From Lachnospiraceae bacterium (GTDB taxonomy: Bacteria; Bacillota; Clostridia; Lachnospirales; Lachnospiraceae), in contig JAFXSQ010000021.1 in NCBI GenBank assembly GCA_017525525.1, positions 1 through 37,263 of the forward strand: a DNA stretch of 37,263 nt. Reading direction: 5' to 3'. Below are positions 1 through 7,943 of the stretch, piece after piece (position 1 is the first letter of the stretch; every line of letters starts with the position of its first letter). A model generated the notes under the pieces. The model was given only the letters and a program-made list of their open reading frames with translations. It ran no database searches and was not told the DNA's origin. A program made the translations under genes and the position numbers.

Positions 1-139
1 GTCAGGTTCAGCTGGTTACGCTAGAAAGCTCGAGGCATTCCAGATTAACTTCGTAAGAAAGGGCGAGAGCTTCACAGTTAAGTCTGACACAACTAAGGGA
101 TTCTACGATTCTGCAAAGGATGGCAAGAACCCTAAGTAA
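1..139 (+). CDS. 3' end of a secreted ChW-repeat protein (truncated by window edge)
   Basis: Only the last 45 codons are inside the window, reading from base 2 to TAA at 137-139. They encode the end of a ChW repeat (GYARKLEAFQINFV) followed by a basic tail ending in DGKNPK. The same tail closes the genes ending at 2010 and 4470, nearly base for base, so this is the first of three tandem relatives. ChW repeats are short modules with a conserved Gly-Trp, found in secreted clostridial proteins and thought to act at the cell surface. The N-terminal part, and so the full domain set, lies upstream. A strong terminator follows 36 bp downstream. Confidence 0.85.
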   Translation, partial: SGSAGYARKLEAFQINFVRKGESFTVKSDTTKGFYDSAKDGKNPK

Positions 140-174
140 GAGTTAACACAATCTTACAAAACTAAGTAACACGG

Positions 175-203
175 CCCGCGGCGGTAAAACGCCGCGGGTT
201 TTT
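175..203 (+). terminator. Rho-independent terminator of the first ChW gene
   Basis: A perfect 9-bp stem CCCGCGGCG / CGCCGCGGG (175-183 with 190-198) around a short GTAAAA loop, followed by five T. The same stem recurs at 3367-3394, and a half copy lies at 2017-2024. Confidence 0.9.
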
Positions 204-209
204 ATGTGC

Positions 210-238
210 TTGTAATTACCTGTGTTCTGATATAGAAT
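210..238 (+). promoter_or_regulatory. Sigma-70-type promoter for the LRR/ChW gene
   Basis: TTGTAA at 210-215 and TAGAAT at 233-238 are separated by exactly 17 bp. Transcription would start near 245, giving a leader of about 38 nt that contains the AGGAGG ribosome site at 265-270. Confidence 0.6.
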
Positions 239-282
239 GAAGGAAGGTTTTTATTACTTGCATAAGGAGGAGACAGGGCGGT

Positions 283-2010
283 ATGAAAAAGAGATTGATG
301 ATGGTTTTGATGGCGGTTTTCGCTGTGCTCGGAACATTTGCAATGGCTGGGTTACGGGTTATCGCGGATGAGGCGGAGTTTACCTATCGTGATCACTATG
401 GCGATGAGGAGCCGGATGGCATCAGTATTACGGGGTATAACGGGGACAGCACAGAGGTTGTGATTCCGGGAGAGATAGACGGTAAGGTCGTGAGAGCCGT
501 GTATATGAGGGCTTTTTCGGGAAATGAGACGATTACGAGCGTTACATTTCCGGATACTGTGACTGAGATATGGACGGAGGCTTTCAAGAACTGTAAGTCG
601 CTCAGCAGTGTGTCGCTTCCGGAGGGATTGACGCGCATAGACATGAATGCATTTGCGGGCTGCAGCAGTCTGAAGGAGGTTGTGCTTCCGGTGGGACTGG
701 AAACTTTGGGGCAGACGGCATTTGCGGATTGTGACTTGAGCAGCATAACCATACCTGCCGGGGTGAAGTTCTCTGAAGGGCGTAACCGTCCGGAGTTCGA
801 CGGGAATTCAGGGCTCATGAACATCTACGTGGATGAGGCGAACGAGAACTATTGCTCGGTGGACGGGCTTTTGTACAGCAAGGATAAGAAGATACTATTT
901 GAGGTTCCGCAGGGGAGAACGAGCGTAAAGGTGCCTGAAGGAACGGTGAAGATCGGAGCGGCGGCTTTCCGCGGAAGCAATGCGGCGAGCATCACCATAC
1001 CGAAGGGCGTGACCTCTGTGGGGGACAATGCATTTCGGGAGCTTAAGGCGGCTGAGGAGATTGTGCTTCCGGAGGGAGTGGAGAGTATAGGACTCTTTGC
1101 ATTTGCGGATAATACTGTGTTGAAGAAGGTGACCGTACCGGACAGTGTGAAGAGCATGGACAGCGTGGCGTTCTATAATTCAGGGATTACGATACGCTGC
1201 AGCTGCGATTCCTACGCAGAGGAGTTCGCCAAGAGTAATTACATAGCGTATGAGTTGACGGATCTCGGCACGATTGATATAGGGGAGTGCACTGTCAGCC
1301 TGGATAGGACTGCTTTCGCGTACACAGGTGAGGAGATAAAGCCGGCGGTGACGGTAATGTATGGGAAGAAAGTGCTGACCGAGGGTAAGGACTACACGGT
1401 TTCTTACTCGGATAATGTGAAGGCCGGAGCTAATTCGATGGTTACGGTTAAGGGCGCCAGGAAGTATGCCGGAACGGTTCTGGCCGGTTTTGTGATAAGG
1501 AAGGTGAGCTTGAGATACAGGGCTTATGTGCAGAAGAAGAACTGGATGTCCTGGTCCGTGGCTTCAGTTTCGGGGACAAAGGCTTCGCCTATGGCAGGCA
1601 CGACGGATAACCTCAGAATGGAGACGATACAGATGCAGCTTTCAGGTGTATCAGGTGCTATCAAGTATCGTGCATACGTAGAGAAGATGGGATGGACACA
1701 GTGGGCAACAACCGCTGATACTAAAACCTTTGCAGGTACAAAGGGGCGTTCACGCAGGGTGGAGATGATACAGCTTAAGAGCTCCGGCGAGGTTGCGACA
1801 CTCTACGATATGTACTACAGGACTTATTGTGAGAAGTTCGGATGGTTAGGCTGGGTTAAGAGCGGAGAAAAGTCCGGTTCTGCCGGATATGCGAGAAAGC
1901 TTGAGGCGTTCCAGATCAATTTCGTGAGAAAGGGTGAGAAGTTCACGGTTAAGTCTGAGACGACTAAGGGATTTTACGACTCTGCAAAGGATGGGAAGAA
2001 TCCTAAGTGA
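283..2010 (+). CDS. Secreted BspA-type leucine-rich-repeat protein with three C-terminal ChW repeats
   Basis: 575 residues. Residues 1-28 form a signal peptide: basic start, hydrophobic core, and a cleavable end near VIADEAEF. About residues 45-330 are LRR_5 (BspA/Treponema type) repeats, recognised by recurring phrases such as LTRIDMNAFAGCSSL and IPKGVTSVGDNAF. About 335-408 is a small Ig-like module (TGEEIKPAVTV ... GKDYTVSYSDN) common in Lachnospiraceae surface proteins. About 409-560 are three ChW repeats, each with a W-x-x-W core. No LPxTG or membrane anchor is seen, so ChW-mediated wall attachment or full secretion is inferred. The start is supported by AGGAGG 12 nt upstream, slightly far. 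LRR proteins of this type bind host or matrix proteins in other bacteria; the ligand here is unknown. Confidence 0.85.
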   Translation: MKKRLMMVLMAVFAVLGTFAMAGLRVIADEAEFTYRDHYGDEEPDGISITGYNGDSTEVVIPGEIDGKVVRAVYMRAFSGNETITSVTFPDTVTEIWTEAFKNCKSLSSVSLPEGLTRIDMNAFAGCSSLKEVVLPVGLETLGQTAFADCDLSSITIPAGVKFSEGRNRPEFDGNSGLMNIYVDEANENYCSVDGLLYSKDKKILFEVPQGRTSVKVPEGTVKIGAAAFRGSNAASITIPKGVTSVGDNAFRELKAAEEIVLPEGVESIGLFAFADNTVLKKVTVPDSVKSMDSVAFYNSGITIRCSCDSYAEEFAKSNYIAYELTDLGTIDIGECTVSLDRTAFAYTGEEIKPAVTVMYGKKVLTEGKDYTVSYSDNVKAGANSMVTVKGARKYAGTVLAGFVIRKVSLRYRAYVQKKNWMSWSVASVSGTKASPMAGTTDNLRMETIQMQLSGVSGAIKYRAYVEKMGWTQWATTADTKTFAGTKGRSRRVEMIQLKSSGEVATLYDMYYRTYCEKFGWLGWVKSGEKSGSAGYARKLEAFQINFVRKGEKFTVKSETTKGFYDSAKDGKNPK

Positions 2011-2024
2011 TATGTGGCCCGCGG

Positions 2025-2071
2025 TAAAAAAATCATACTCTTGTCTACTTGACATGAGGATGATTTTTTTA
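2025..2071. terminator. Bidirectional terminator between convergent genes
   Basis: TAAAAAAATCAT (2025-2036) pairs perfectly with ATGATTTTTTTA (2060-2071). The arms are extended inward by a nearly paired CATACTC / GAGGATG. The A-rich and T-rich arms allow it to work for the ChW gene on the plus strand and the XRE gene on the minus strand. Confidence 0.8.
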
Positions 2072-2080
2072 CGGTTTGTT

Positions 2081-2434
2081 TTATTCTAATGATGATAAAT
2101 TTTTTATTTTGTGAAAGTAAGCAAGCAAGCGCTTTGCAAGGGCTTCATTATAATTGCATGTATTAACCAGCTCAAACAGGGCGGGTTGATCTGACTTTGA
2201 TACCACAATTGTGTTAGGGGAGATATCTTCTGTTTCTCCTGTCAGATATTCAACAGAGGTGTTTAGACGTTGTGCAATAAGTGTTAGCATCTGTGGTGAC
2301 GGTGTGCGTTCTCCATATTCGTATCGACAATAACCTATATTAGACAGACCTATTTTTTTTGCGGCCTCAGATTTATTAATTCCGAGGTTTTCCCTAACTG
2401 CTTGTAATCGTTCACTTATTAATGTATTATCCAT
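2081..2434 (-). CDS. XRE-family helix-turn-helix transcriptional regulator
   Basis: 117 residues. About residues 6-66 are a Cro/C1-type HTH: LGINKSEAAKKIGLSN is the helix-turn-helix, followed by YEYGERTPSPQML and LNTSVEYLTGE, the usual end of the domain. The C-terminal 50 residues (LFELVNTCNYNEALAKRLL) match no family I recognise and may be for dimerisation or effector sensing. AGGAG lies 8 nt before the ATG. Directly upstream is a perfect 38-bp palindrome (2452-2489), the obvious operator, so autoregulation is inferred. It is divergent from the membrane-protein gene at 2627, which may be its target. The length suits small phage-type or stress repressors, but no phage genes are nearby. Confidence 0.88.
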   Translation of the reverse strand: MDNTLISERLQAVRENLGINKSEAAKKIGLSNIGYCRYEYGERTPSPQMLTLIAQRLNTSVEYLTGETEDISPNTIVVSKSDQPALFELVNTCNYNEALAKRLLAYFHKIKNLSSLE

Positions 2435-2451
2435 TTTAATCTCCTATTGAC

Positions 2452-2489
2452 TATAACCATTGGTTATTATATAATAACCAATGGTTATA
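2452..2489. promoter_or_regulatory. 38-bp perfect palindromic operator with overlapping -10 elements
   Basis: The 38 bases read identically on both strands. Each half contains an interrupted dyad of its own, ATAACCA-N-TGGTTAT, so the site holds two operator boxes. Its centre (2466-2475) carries a TATAAT hexamer on each strand. It lies 17 bp before the XRE start and about 100 bp before the promoter of the divergent gene. Confidence 0.8.
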
Positions 2490-2592
2490 AAAATGTTACT
2501 CGATAATTATTATACGCTAATTCTATGTTTTATCAAGCTGTTTTGAATGAGTAAAGATACATTTCAGGAAGTTTTTTGGGCACATTTTGTTG

Positions 2593-2621
2593 TTGAAAAG
2601 AAAAGGATGATAAGGTATAAT
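2593..2621 (+). promoter_or_regulatory. Promoter for the membrane-protein gene
   Basis: TTGAAA (2593-2598), a 17-bp spacer, then a consensus TATAAT (2616-2621). The predicted transcript start, about 2628, falls on the annotated start codon, so either the mRNA is leaderless or translation starts further in. Confidence 0.6.
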
Positions 2622-2626
2622 TTCAA

Positions 2627-3352
2627 ATGTTATTCTTGGTTGAAGAAGATAAAATTAAGCTATTACTTGAAAAAAGAAGAGATTTTATATCCGGATGTAA
2701 AGCAGGTGGGGCAGCTGCTTTAGGAGGTTCGCTTGTATTCTCGGGATTGACATCTGATTTTCCGGATATTCCGGATAGTTTTGATCCCATACTTCGCATT
2801 GTTATCATGATGGTAGGAGCTTTGTTTGTGTGCTTTGGGCTTTTGGTTTCACTCAGGAATAAAAAGCTATCCTACAATCATAAAAAATTGCATAAGGAGA
2901 TAATGGAATTAGATATGACAAGTCATAGATTCTCGGTTGTGATAATTAAAGATACATTTAACGAGTATGCTAACAGGTATCTGTTAAGGTATGTCAGAGA
3001 TTGGGATTGCAGACTGTTCTTTAGCTTCAGAACACAGGAAAATGATAATGAGGGACACCTTGTCAGTGAGTTATCCAATGCGTTGCATATCCCGACAAGT
3101 GATATAGAGATAAGCTTTTGCAACAGTGATTATGTGACAAAGTATTCGGAAAGTGATAAAGTTACGAAGACTTACGACCATAGGTACTATGTTGCAACAA
3201 TAAAGAATTTCAGTGACACAGTGAAGAAGGAGCATTTTGTTATTGATGATATAGATTATTATTGGATGACATATGAAAGTATGAATTCTGATGAGAGGAT
3301 TCGAGAAGTTAACAAGGATGTCATAGATTATGTAAGAGATAATGTGGCATAG
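2627..3352 (+). CDS. Two-helix membrane protein of unknown function
   Basis: 241 residues, family not recognised. A short N-terminal stretch is followed by two hydrophobic segments, about residues 27-42 (AGGAAALGGSLVFSG) and 55-76 (ILRIVIMMVGALFVCFGLL), forming a hairpin. A cytoplasmic-looking C-terminal domain of about 160 residues follows, with alternating strands and many Asp/Tyr (NALHIPTSDIEISFCNSDY). The domain resembles a soluble sensor or NUDIX-like size class, but no motif supports a name. No ribosome site precedes ATG 2627 and a promoter abuts it, so the true start may be TTG 2636 or the mRNA may be leaderless. It is AT-richer than its neighbours and pairs with the divergent XRE gene, which suggests co-acquisition. 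Confidence 0.7.
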   Translation: MLFLVEEDKIKLLLEKRRDFISGCKAGGAAALGGSLVFSGLTSDFPDIPDSFDPILRIVIMMVGALFVCFGLLVSLRNKKLSYNHKKLHKEIMELDMTSHRFSVVIIKDTFNEYANRYLLRYVRDWDCRLFFSFRTQENDNEGHLVSELSNALHIPTSDIEISFCNSDYVTKYSESDKVTKTYDHRYYVATIKNFSDTVKKEHFVIDDIDYYWMTYESMNSDERIREVNKDVIDYVRDNVA

Positions 3353-3366
3353 GTTGTGTACTTTAG

Positions 3367-3394
3367 CCCGCGGCGTAAAACGCCGCGGGTTTTT
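3367..3394 (+). terminator. Rho-independent terminator, same stem as at 175
   Basis: CCCGCGGCG (3367-3375) pairs with CGCCGCGGG (3381-3389) and is followed by a T run. The stem is identical to that at 175-203, which ends the first ChW gene, though it now ends an unrelated gene. Confidence 0.9.
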
Positions 3395-3396
3395 AA

Positions 3397-4470
3397 GTGT
3401 TTCGGGTTGCGTGGGTATGGTACAAACTGCCATCGACTATGACGAGAATTATCTGTACTGTTACATCTCCGAGGCTGGAAAGCGTTACCATACCCAAATC
3501 GGTTACCTCTATGGGATTTTACTATTTCATAAGACCGGAACGGATTACAGGTTATTATGTTATGTGGGATGAAATGTGTGGGTCGGATATAGAGATAGCT
3601 GTCACAGGGACTGAATACATTGAGCCGGAGAATATAACGGTTTACGGATATGATGGGTCTGTGGCAGAGGAGTTCGCGGAGCTTCAGGGGTTTGAATTTG
3701 TGTCAATCGGAACCTACGATCCCGATGAGATAAAGGATATATCCGAATGTCTTATATCTGATGTCGGGATAGGCGCCAAGGCATGGACAGGCTCGGAGAT
3801 TAAGCCGGAGGTATCTGTCTGGGACGGGACAAAGATGCTTAAAGCGGGTAAGGACTACACCGTTTCTTATAAGAATAACAAGGCGGTAGGAACTGCGGCT
3901 ATAACCGTAACCGGCATGGGAGGTTACAAAGGAACGCTTGAGAAAACATTTGATATTGTTAAACCCAAGCTGAGATACAGGGCTTACGTGCAGAAGAAGA
4001 ATTGGATGCCTTGGTCAACAGCTTTGGTTTCGGGTACAAAGGCATCAACTATGGCGGGAACGACGGATAACCTCAGAATGGAGACGATACAGATGCAGCT
4101 TTCCGGAGTTAAGGGTGCAGTAAAGTACCGCGCTTATGTGGAGAAGATGGGCTGGACACAGTGGGCTACAACTGCTGACACCACAACCTATGCCGGAACA
4201 AAGGGACTTTCGCGCAGGGTTGAGATGATACAGCTTAAGAGTTCGGGCGAGGTTGCGACACTTTACGATATGTACTACAGAACATACTGTGAGAAGTTCG
4301 GCTGGTTAGGCTGGGTTAAGAGCGGAGAAAAGTCCGGTTCTGCCGGATATGCGAGAAAGCTTGAGGCGTTCCAGATCAACTTCGTGAGAAAGGGAGAGAA
4401 GTTCACGGTTAAGTCTGATACGACTAAGGGATTCTATGATTCCGCAAAGGATGGGAAGAATCCTAAGTAA
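3397..4470 (+). pseudogene. 5'-truncated LRR/ChW protein gene
   Basis: A reading frame of 357 codons is open from GTG 3397, but the family's signal peptide and most LRRs are missing. LRR-type phrases (LPSTMTRI, LESVTIPKSVTSMGFYYF) begin within 30 bp of the preceding terminator. An Ig-like module (about residues 125-190, GSEIKPEVSVWDG ... GKDYTVSYKNN) and three ChW repeats (about 193-345) remain intact and closely match the gene at 283-2010. With no signal peptide, ribosome site or promoter, the product probably is not made or exported. The break at about 3395 looks like the edge of the insertion that brought the XRE block. A functional cytosolic product is possible but unlikely. Confidence 0.65.
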
Positions 4471-4565
4471 TACGTGGCCCGTGGTGGAAACCGCCGCAGA
4501 GTTGACTTAGCTGATGTCGATTGCTGCAGTAAATGTATATGTTTTCAATAGCGAAATTTAATCGG

Positions 4566-4594
4566 GCAGGCGGCAACGCCTGCTTGATTTTTTT
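4566..4594 (+). terminator. Rho-independent terminator
   Basis: GCAGGCG (4566-4572) pairs with CGCCTGC (4577-4583) around a GCAA tetraloop region, followed by TTGATTTTTTT. A decayed relative of the 175-type terminator lies just upstream at about 4477-4500, without a T run. Confidence 0.85.
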
Positions 4595-4660
4595 GCTGTT
4601 TTAGTCCATAATACACCTATGATTTTTATTCCTTTTATTTCATGAAGGCTCAGGTTAAAG

Positions 4661-6136
4661 ATGGCGAGAAATAAGCATAAAAAAAATAGATCGGGTGACC
4701 GGTTCAGAGTGTTCCAGATAGAGCTGCTGGTGGTATTTGCAGCTATTCTTTTAGTGGTTACCGCTATTTTGGACTTTGCGATACTCGGGCTGTCGGGACG
4801 TGTCTTAAAGCGTACCGCCTCGGATCTGATAGCGGCGAATAGCCGTCAGCTTGAGCTGAATATCAACTCTTATCTCGAGCGCACGGAGACTCTGGCAACC
4901 CTGCTCTTTTCGGATGAGACCTTTTATCTGTACGATGAAACGGACGAAAGCATATCCGACTATGACAAGATAAAGTACGAAGAGAAGATAAGGGACCGTA
5001 TCGTGGACATCGGTCTGATGGAGAACTATTCCGATTTCGGTATTATCTATGCGGATGATCATAAGGTGGGCTGGATCTCCCACGGGACGCAGGATTTGTT
5101 TCCCGAGGGCGGTTTTTATGATGCCTTTTCGGGTTACATAGTCAATCACAAGAAAAATGACGGATGGTGCTTCGGCGTGGGCGGAAATACCGACCGTATG
5201 TATTATGTAAAAAGACTGAACAAAAATGCTATTCTGGTTTCGGCAATCTACACCAGAGAGCTCTCCTCGGTGTTCATTTATCCCGAACAGCTCGAGGGGA
5301 TGACCATTCGTCTTGTCAATCAGGAGGATGATATCATGTTCTCGTCCGATTTCTCGGAGATTGGGCAGAAGCTGCCGACTGAAATCGCGGAGAACTTAGG
5401 CGGTGGAAACAGTGATTACATCGTCAACTCGAATGTGTGCAGCAATGACTGGCGAGTGGTATGCTCGGTGCCGACGAAGATCATCCTTCGCGAGAATATA
5501 AAGCAAAGGCGTATCGCCCTGCTTATTTCGGTTGTCATGGCGGGGATTTTCCTGATCATAGGCTTGTTAATCTTCACTAAGGTTTCAAGGCCTATGGGAG
5601 GTATGGTAGACTCTCTTCAGAAGAAAGCTGAGATTGATAAGCTCTCGGGTGTAATGAACAAAGCGACCTTCGAGGAATCGGTGGTGAACAGGCTGGCCGA
5701 TCCGGAAGAGGACAGGGTGCATGTGTTCGTTATGCTTGATGTGGATAATTTCAAGCAGGTAAATGATAAGCTGGGCCACGCCTACGGCGATGAGGTTATA
5801 ATACGTGAGGGCAAGCTGCTCAGAAGGCTGCATGATGAAAGCACCATGATAGGCCGTTTGGGAGGAGATGAATTCGCTCTCTACACCGAGTGCAGGGGTA
5901 TGGAAAAGAGCAAGGTTACAAACGCGGTAAAGGAGCAGATGGATAAGGTGCTCGAGGAGTTTTTAAAGGAGTTTGAAAAGGAGCATGAGCAGTGCGGGAT
6001 ATCCGTTTCTGCCGGAGTATATGTGTGCGATAAGCAGGGAATAGGATTCCAGGAGCTCTACTCACAGGCGGATCAGGCGCTCTATACATCGAAGAAAGCA
6101 GGAAAGTCACAGTACACACTAAAAGAGTATGCATAG
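4661..6136 (+). CDS. Membrane-bound diguanylate cyclase (GGDEF) with extracellular sensor
   Basis: 491 residues. Makes cyclic di-GMP from two GTP. One membrane helix (about 20-45) leads to an extracellular domain of some 240 residues, of the size and position of a Cache-type sensor. A second helix follows (about 287-307), then the GGDEF domain (about 328-490) with MLDVDNFKQVNDKLGHAYGDE and the intact GGDEF motif at 401-405. The metal and GTP residues are present, so activity is likely. The RxxD inhibitory site at its usual spacing before GGDEF is absent, so product inhibition through it is not expected. The stop codon TAG is shared with the first bases of a repeat element (6134). The solute-binding protein gene follows 140 bp later on the same strand. 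Confidence 0.92.
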   Translation: MARNKHKKNRSGDRFRVFQIELLVVFAAILLVVTAILDFAILGLSGRVLKRTASDLIAANSRQLELNINSYLERTETLATLLFSDETFYLYDETDESISDYDKIKYEEKIRDRIVDIGLMENYSDFGIIYADDHKVGWISHGTQDLFPEGGFYDAFSGYIVNHKKNDGWCFGVGGNTDRMYYVKRLNKNAILVSAIYTRELSSVFIYPEQLEGMTIRLVNQEDDIMFSSDFSEIGQKLPTEIAENLGGGNSDYIVNSNVCSNDWRVVCSVPTKIILRENIKQRRIALLISVVMAGIFLIIGLLIFTKVSRPMGGMVDSLQKKAEIDKLSGVMNKATFEESVVNRLADPEEDRVHVFVMLDVDNFKQVNDKLGHAYGDEVIIREGKLLRRLHDESTMIGRLGGDEFALYTECRGMEKSKVTNAVKEQMDKVLEEFLKEFEKEHEQCGISVSAGVYVCDKQGIGFQELYSQADQALYTSKKAGKSQYTLKEYA

Positions 6137-6255
6137 CGACGCAGACCGCAATGCGAAGCGTTGCGGTGCCGGCCTTCAATGTCATAAGGAATCCACCGCA
6201 AGCGGTACCCCTTATGACGAAATGCGAGGGCTTGCGAAGCAACAGGAAGAGTCTT
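6134..6255 (+). repeat. Foldback intergenic repeat, copy A
   Basis: About 122 bp, strongly similar to 17882-18004 and partly to 31050-31092. It forms one hairpin from ACCGCAA (6145-6151) with TTGCGGT (6161-6167) and a second from GTCATAAGG (6181-6189) with CCTTATGAC (6210-6218), the latter with an inner ACCGC/GCGGT stem. It fills the gap between the cyclase and the binding-protein genes and ends about 20 bp before the next start. Confidence 0.85.
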
Positions 6256-6276
6256 ATATAAAGGAATAAGCATTAT

Positions 6277-7578
6277 ATGAAAGAAAGCAAACGCTACAGT
6301 TTAATAATCATCCTGTTGATCGTGGTTGTTGCGGTCGGCGCGGTTATTTCTATCCTGATGCTTACCGGTGACACGAATGAGGGAAAAGTCAGTGAGGCAA
6401 GACCTGCGGAAACACGCCTTCTGATGTCCTGGTGGGGCAACGATGCAAGGCACCTTTATACTATGGAGGGCGTGGATCTGTACCAGGAGAAGACCCCGGG
6501 ACTTAGCGTAGAGTACCGCTACGGTGAGTGGAACGGCTACGAAAAGCGCACCAAGGTATGGATGGAATCTCACAATGCCGCAGATGTCATGCAGATTAAT
6601 TATGCGTGGCTTGAAGAGTATTCTTCCGACGGCAGTGGTTTTTATGACTTAAATGAGCTGGCCGAGTACATAAATTTAGACAGCTTTACCGAGGAAGAAA
6701 AATCATACGGCGTAAAGAACGGTAAGCTTAATGCGCTACCCATCGCCATGAATATGCACACCTTTTATTATAATCAGGATGTGCTTGATGCTTATGGCCT
6801 CACTGTCCCCGAAAGCTGGGACGATCTTTTTGACATGGCAAAGGTTATGAAAAAAGACGGAAAATATGTAATCGGAATGAATAAAAAACAACTCTTTTTG
6901 CTGTTGATTGCTTATTATGAGCAAAGCAGCGGAAAGTCCTTTTTTAACGAGGACGGGAGTCTCGCAATCGATCAAAAGGGTATAGAAGAGCTGTTGGTCT
7001 TCTACAGAAGGCTGATTGACGAGGGTGTGCTCTGTCCTGTTGATCGTTTTGACCGCGCCGATTATATGTCGGGCATGATTGCGGGAACCATGTGCTGGAT
7101 AAGCGATACTAAGATTTACTGCGACGGCCTCGCAGAGACAGGCGTGCGCGTGACAAGGGGACTATATCCGAAGCTTGAGGGAGCTGAGCGTTCGGGCTGG
7201 TATGTAAAGCCGGCCACCATGTGGGCAATCAATGCGGATACGGAGCACCCGGAGGAGGCTGCAAAGCTTCTTAATGATCTGCTCACGGATCCTGACATGG
7301 TTAGACTTCAGCAGACCGAGAAGGGCGTTCCGGTAAGTGATGCCGCTGTTTCGGTTCTTATGGAAGAGGGGCTTGCCGAGACAAATGAGTATAAAGCAAC
7401 ACAGGAGATGAACGAGCATATATCGGAGCTGTCTCTTATCATCCCCAACATGGAAAATGAAGCGATTATTGATGCCTTTAAGTCCGGCGCAGATGAGTAT
7501 CTCTTCGACAGGGAGACCGCGGGAAACAGCGCGGCAGATATTTACAAGGCCGTTCAGGAGGTTATAGAGAATGAATAG
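6277..7578 (+). CDS. Membrane-tethered extracellular solute-binding protein (family 1, sugar type)
   Basis: 433 residues. Residues 8-30 are an uncleaved-looking hydrophobic segment with no lipobox cysteine, so the protein is probably anchored by a helix, not by lipid as most Gram-positive binding proteins are. The rest reads as SBP_bac_1: LLMSWWGNDARH, LPIAMNMHTFYYNQDVLDAY, VPESWDDLFDMAK and the C-terminal EHPEEAAKLLNDLL are typical of sugar ABC binding proteins. No permease or ATPase of an importer is adjacent. Its neighbour is the diguanylate cyclase, so a sensory role feeding the cyclase is inferred rather than transport. Sequence in the same frame stays open for 53 codons after TAG 7576-7578. 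Confidence 0.85.
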   Translation: MKESKRYSLIIILLIVVVAVGAVISILMLTGDTNEGKVSEARPAETRLLMSWWGNDARHLYTMEGVDLYQEKTPGLSVEYRYGEWNGYEKRTKVWMESHNAADVMQINYAWLEEYSSDGSGFYDLNELAEYINLDSFTEEEKSYGVKNGKLNALPIAMNMHTFYYNQDVLDAYGLTVPESWDDLFDMAKVMKKDGKYVIGMNKKQLFLLLIAYYEQSSGKSFFNEDGSLAIDQKGIEELLVFYRRLIDEGVLCPVDRFDRADYMSGMIAGTMCWISDTKIYCDGLAETGVRVTRGLYPKLEGAERSGWYVKPATMWAINADTEHPEEAAKLLNDLLTDPDMVRLQQTEKGVPVSDAAVSVLMEEGLAETNEYKATQEMNEHISELSLIIPNMENEAIIDAFKSGADEYLFDRETAGNSAADIYKAVQEVIENE

Positions 7579-7858
7579 ACGTCGGTACGGCATGCATATC
7601 GGAATAGTGCTTTTGCAGAGCTTGCGCGAAGCGAGGCTTATCAGGGGCTTGTAAGCAAGACTATGTTCAGGCAGATGAAGCTTGAAAGAGAGGTGCGCAA
7701 TCTTGAGAGAGAGTATCGGTCAGAACCTAAATATAATTGACAATCGGAAATTTGCGGACAAAGGCAGAGACTCAAATATCATCATTGTGAACACTGACAA
7801 GAGGAAAAATATTATCGACGAATAAGAAAGAATTTAAGAATTAATTAAGGATTAGATA
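7579..7858 (+). other. Degenerate coding-like remnant
   Basis: No intact gene. The frame of the preceding gene stays open past its TAG to TGA 7740 and encodes a charged, coiled-coil-like string (MFRQMKLEREVRNLEREY). A second frame overlaps its end and runs to TAA about 7825 (FADKGRDSNIIIVNTDKRK). Together they look like a frameshifted fragment of a lost gene. I cannot name the family. Confidence 0.35.
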
Positions 7859-7888
7859 GGAACGGGGTTAAGACTCCGTTCCTTTTTT
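7859..7888 (+). terminator. Rho-independent terminator
   Basis: GGAACGG (7859-7865) pairs with CCGTTCC (7876-7882), followed by six T. It insulates the ABC operon from the genes upstream. Confidence 0.88.
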
Positions 7889-7943
7889 GCTGTATATTGG
7901 GTGCAACAGGAAAACAATCATGCTTAAAAAAGGAGCGATGAAC

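Noticed and set aside
7887-7943. Upstream TTG start for the ABC ATPase
   Set aside because: It lies in the T run of the preceding terminator and has no ribosome site; ATG 7944 has AAGGAG at 8 nt.
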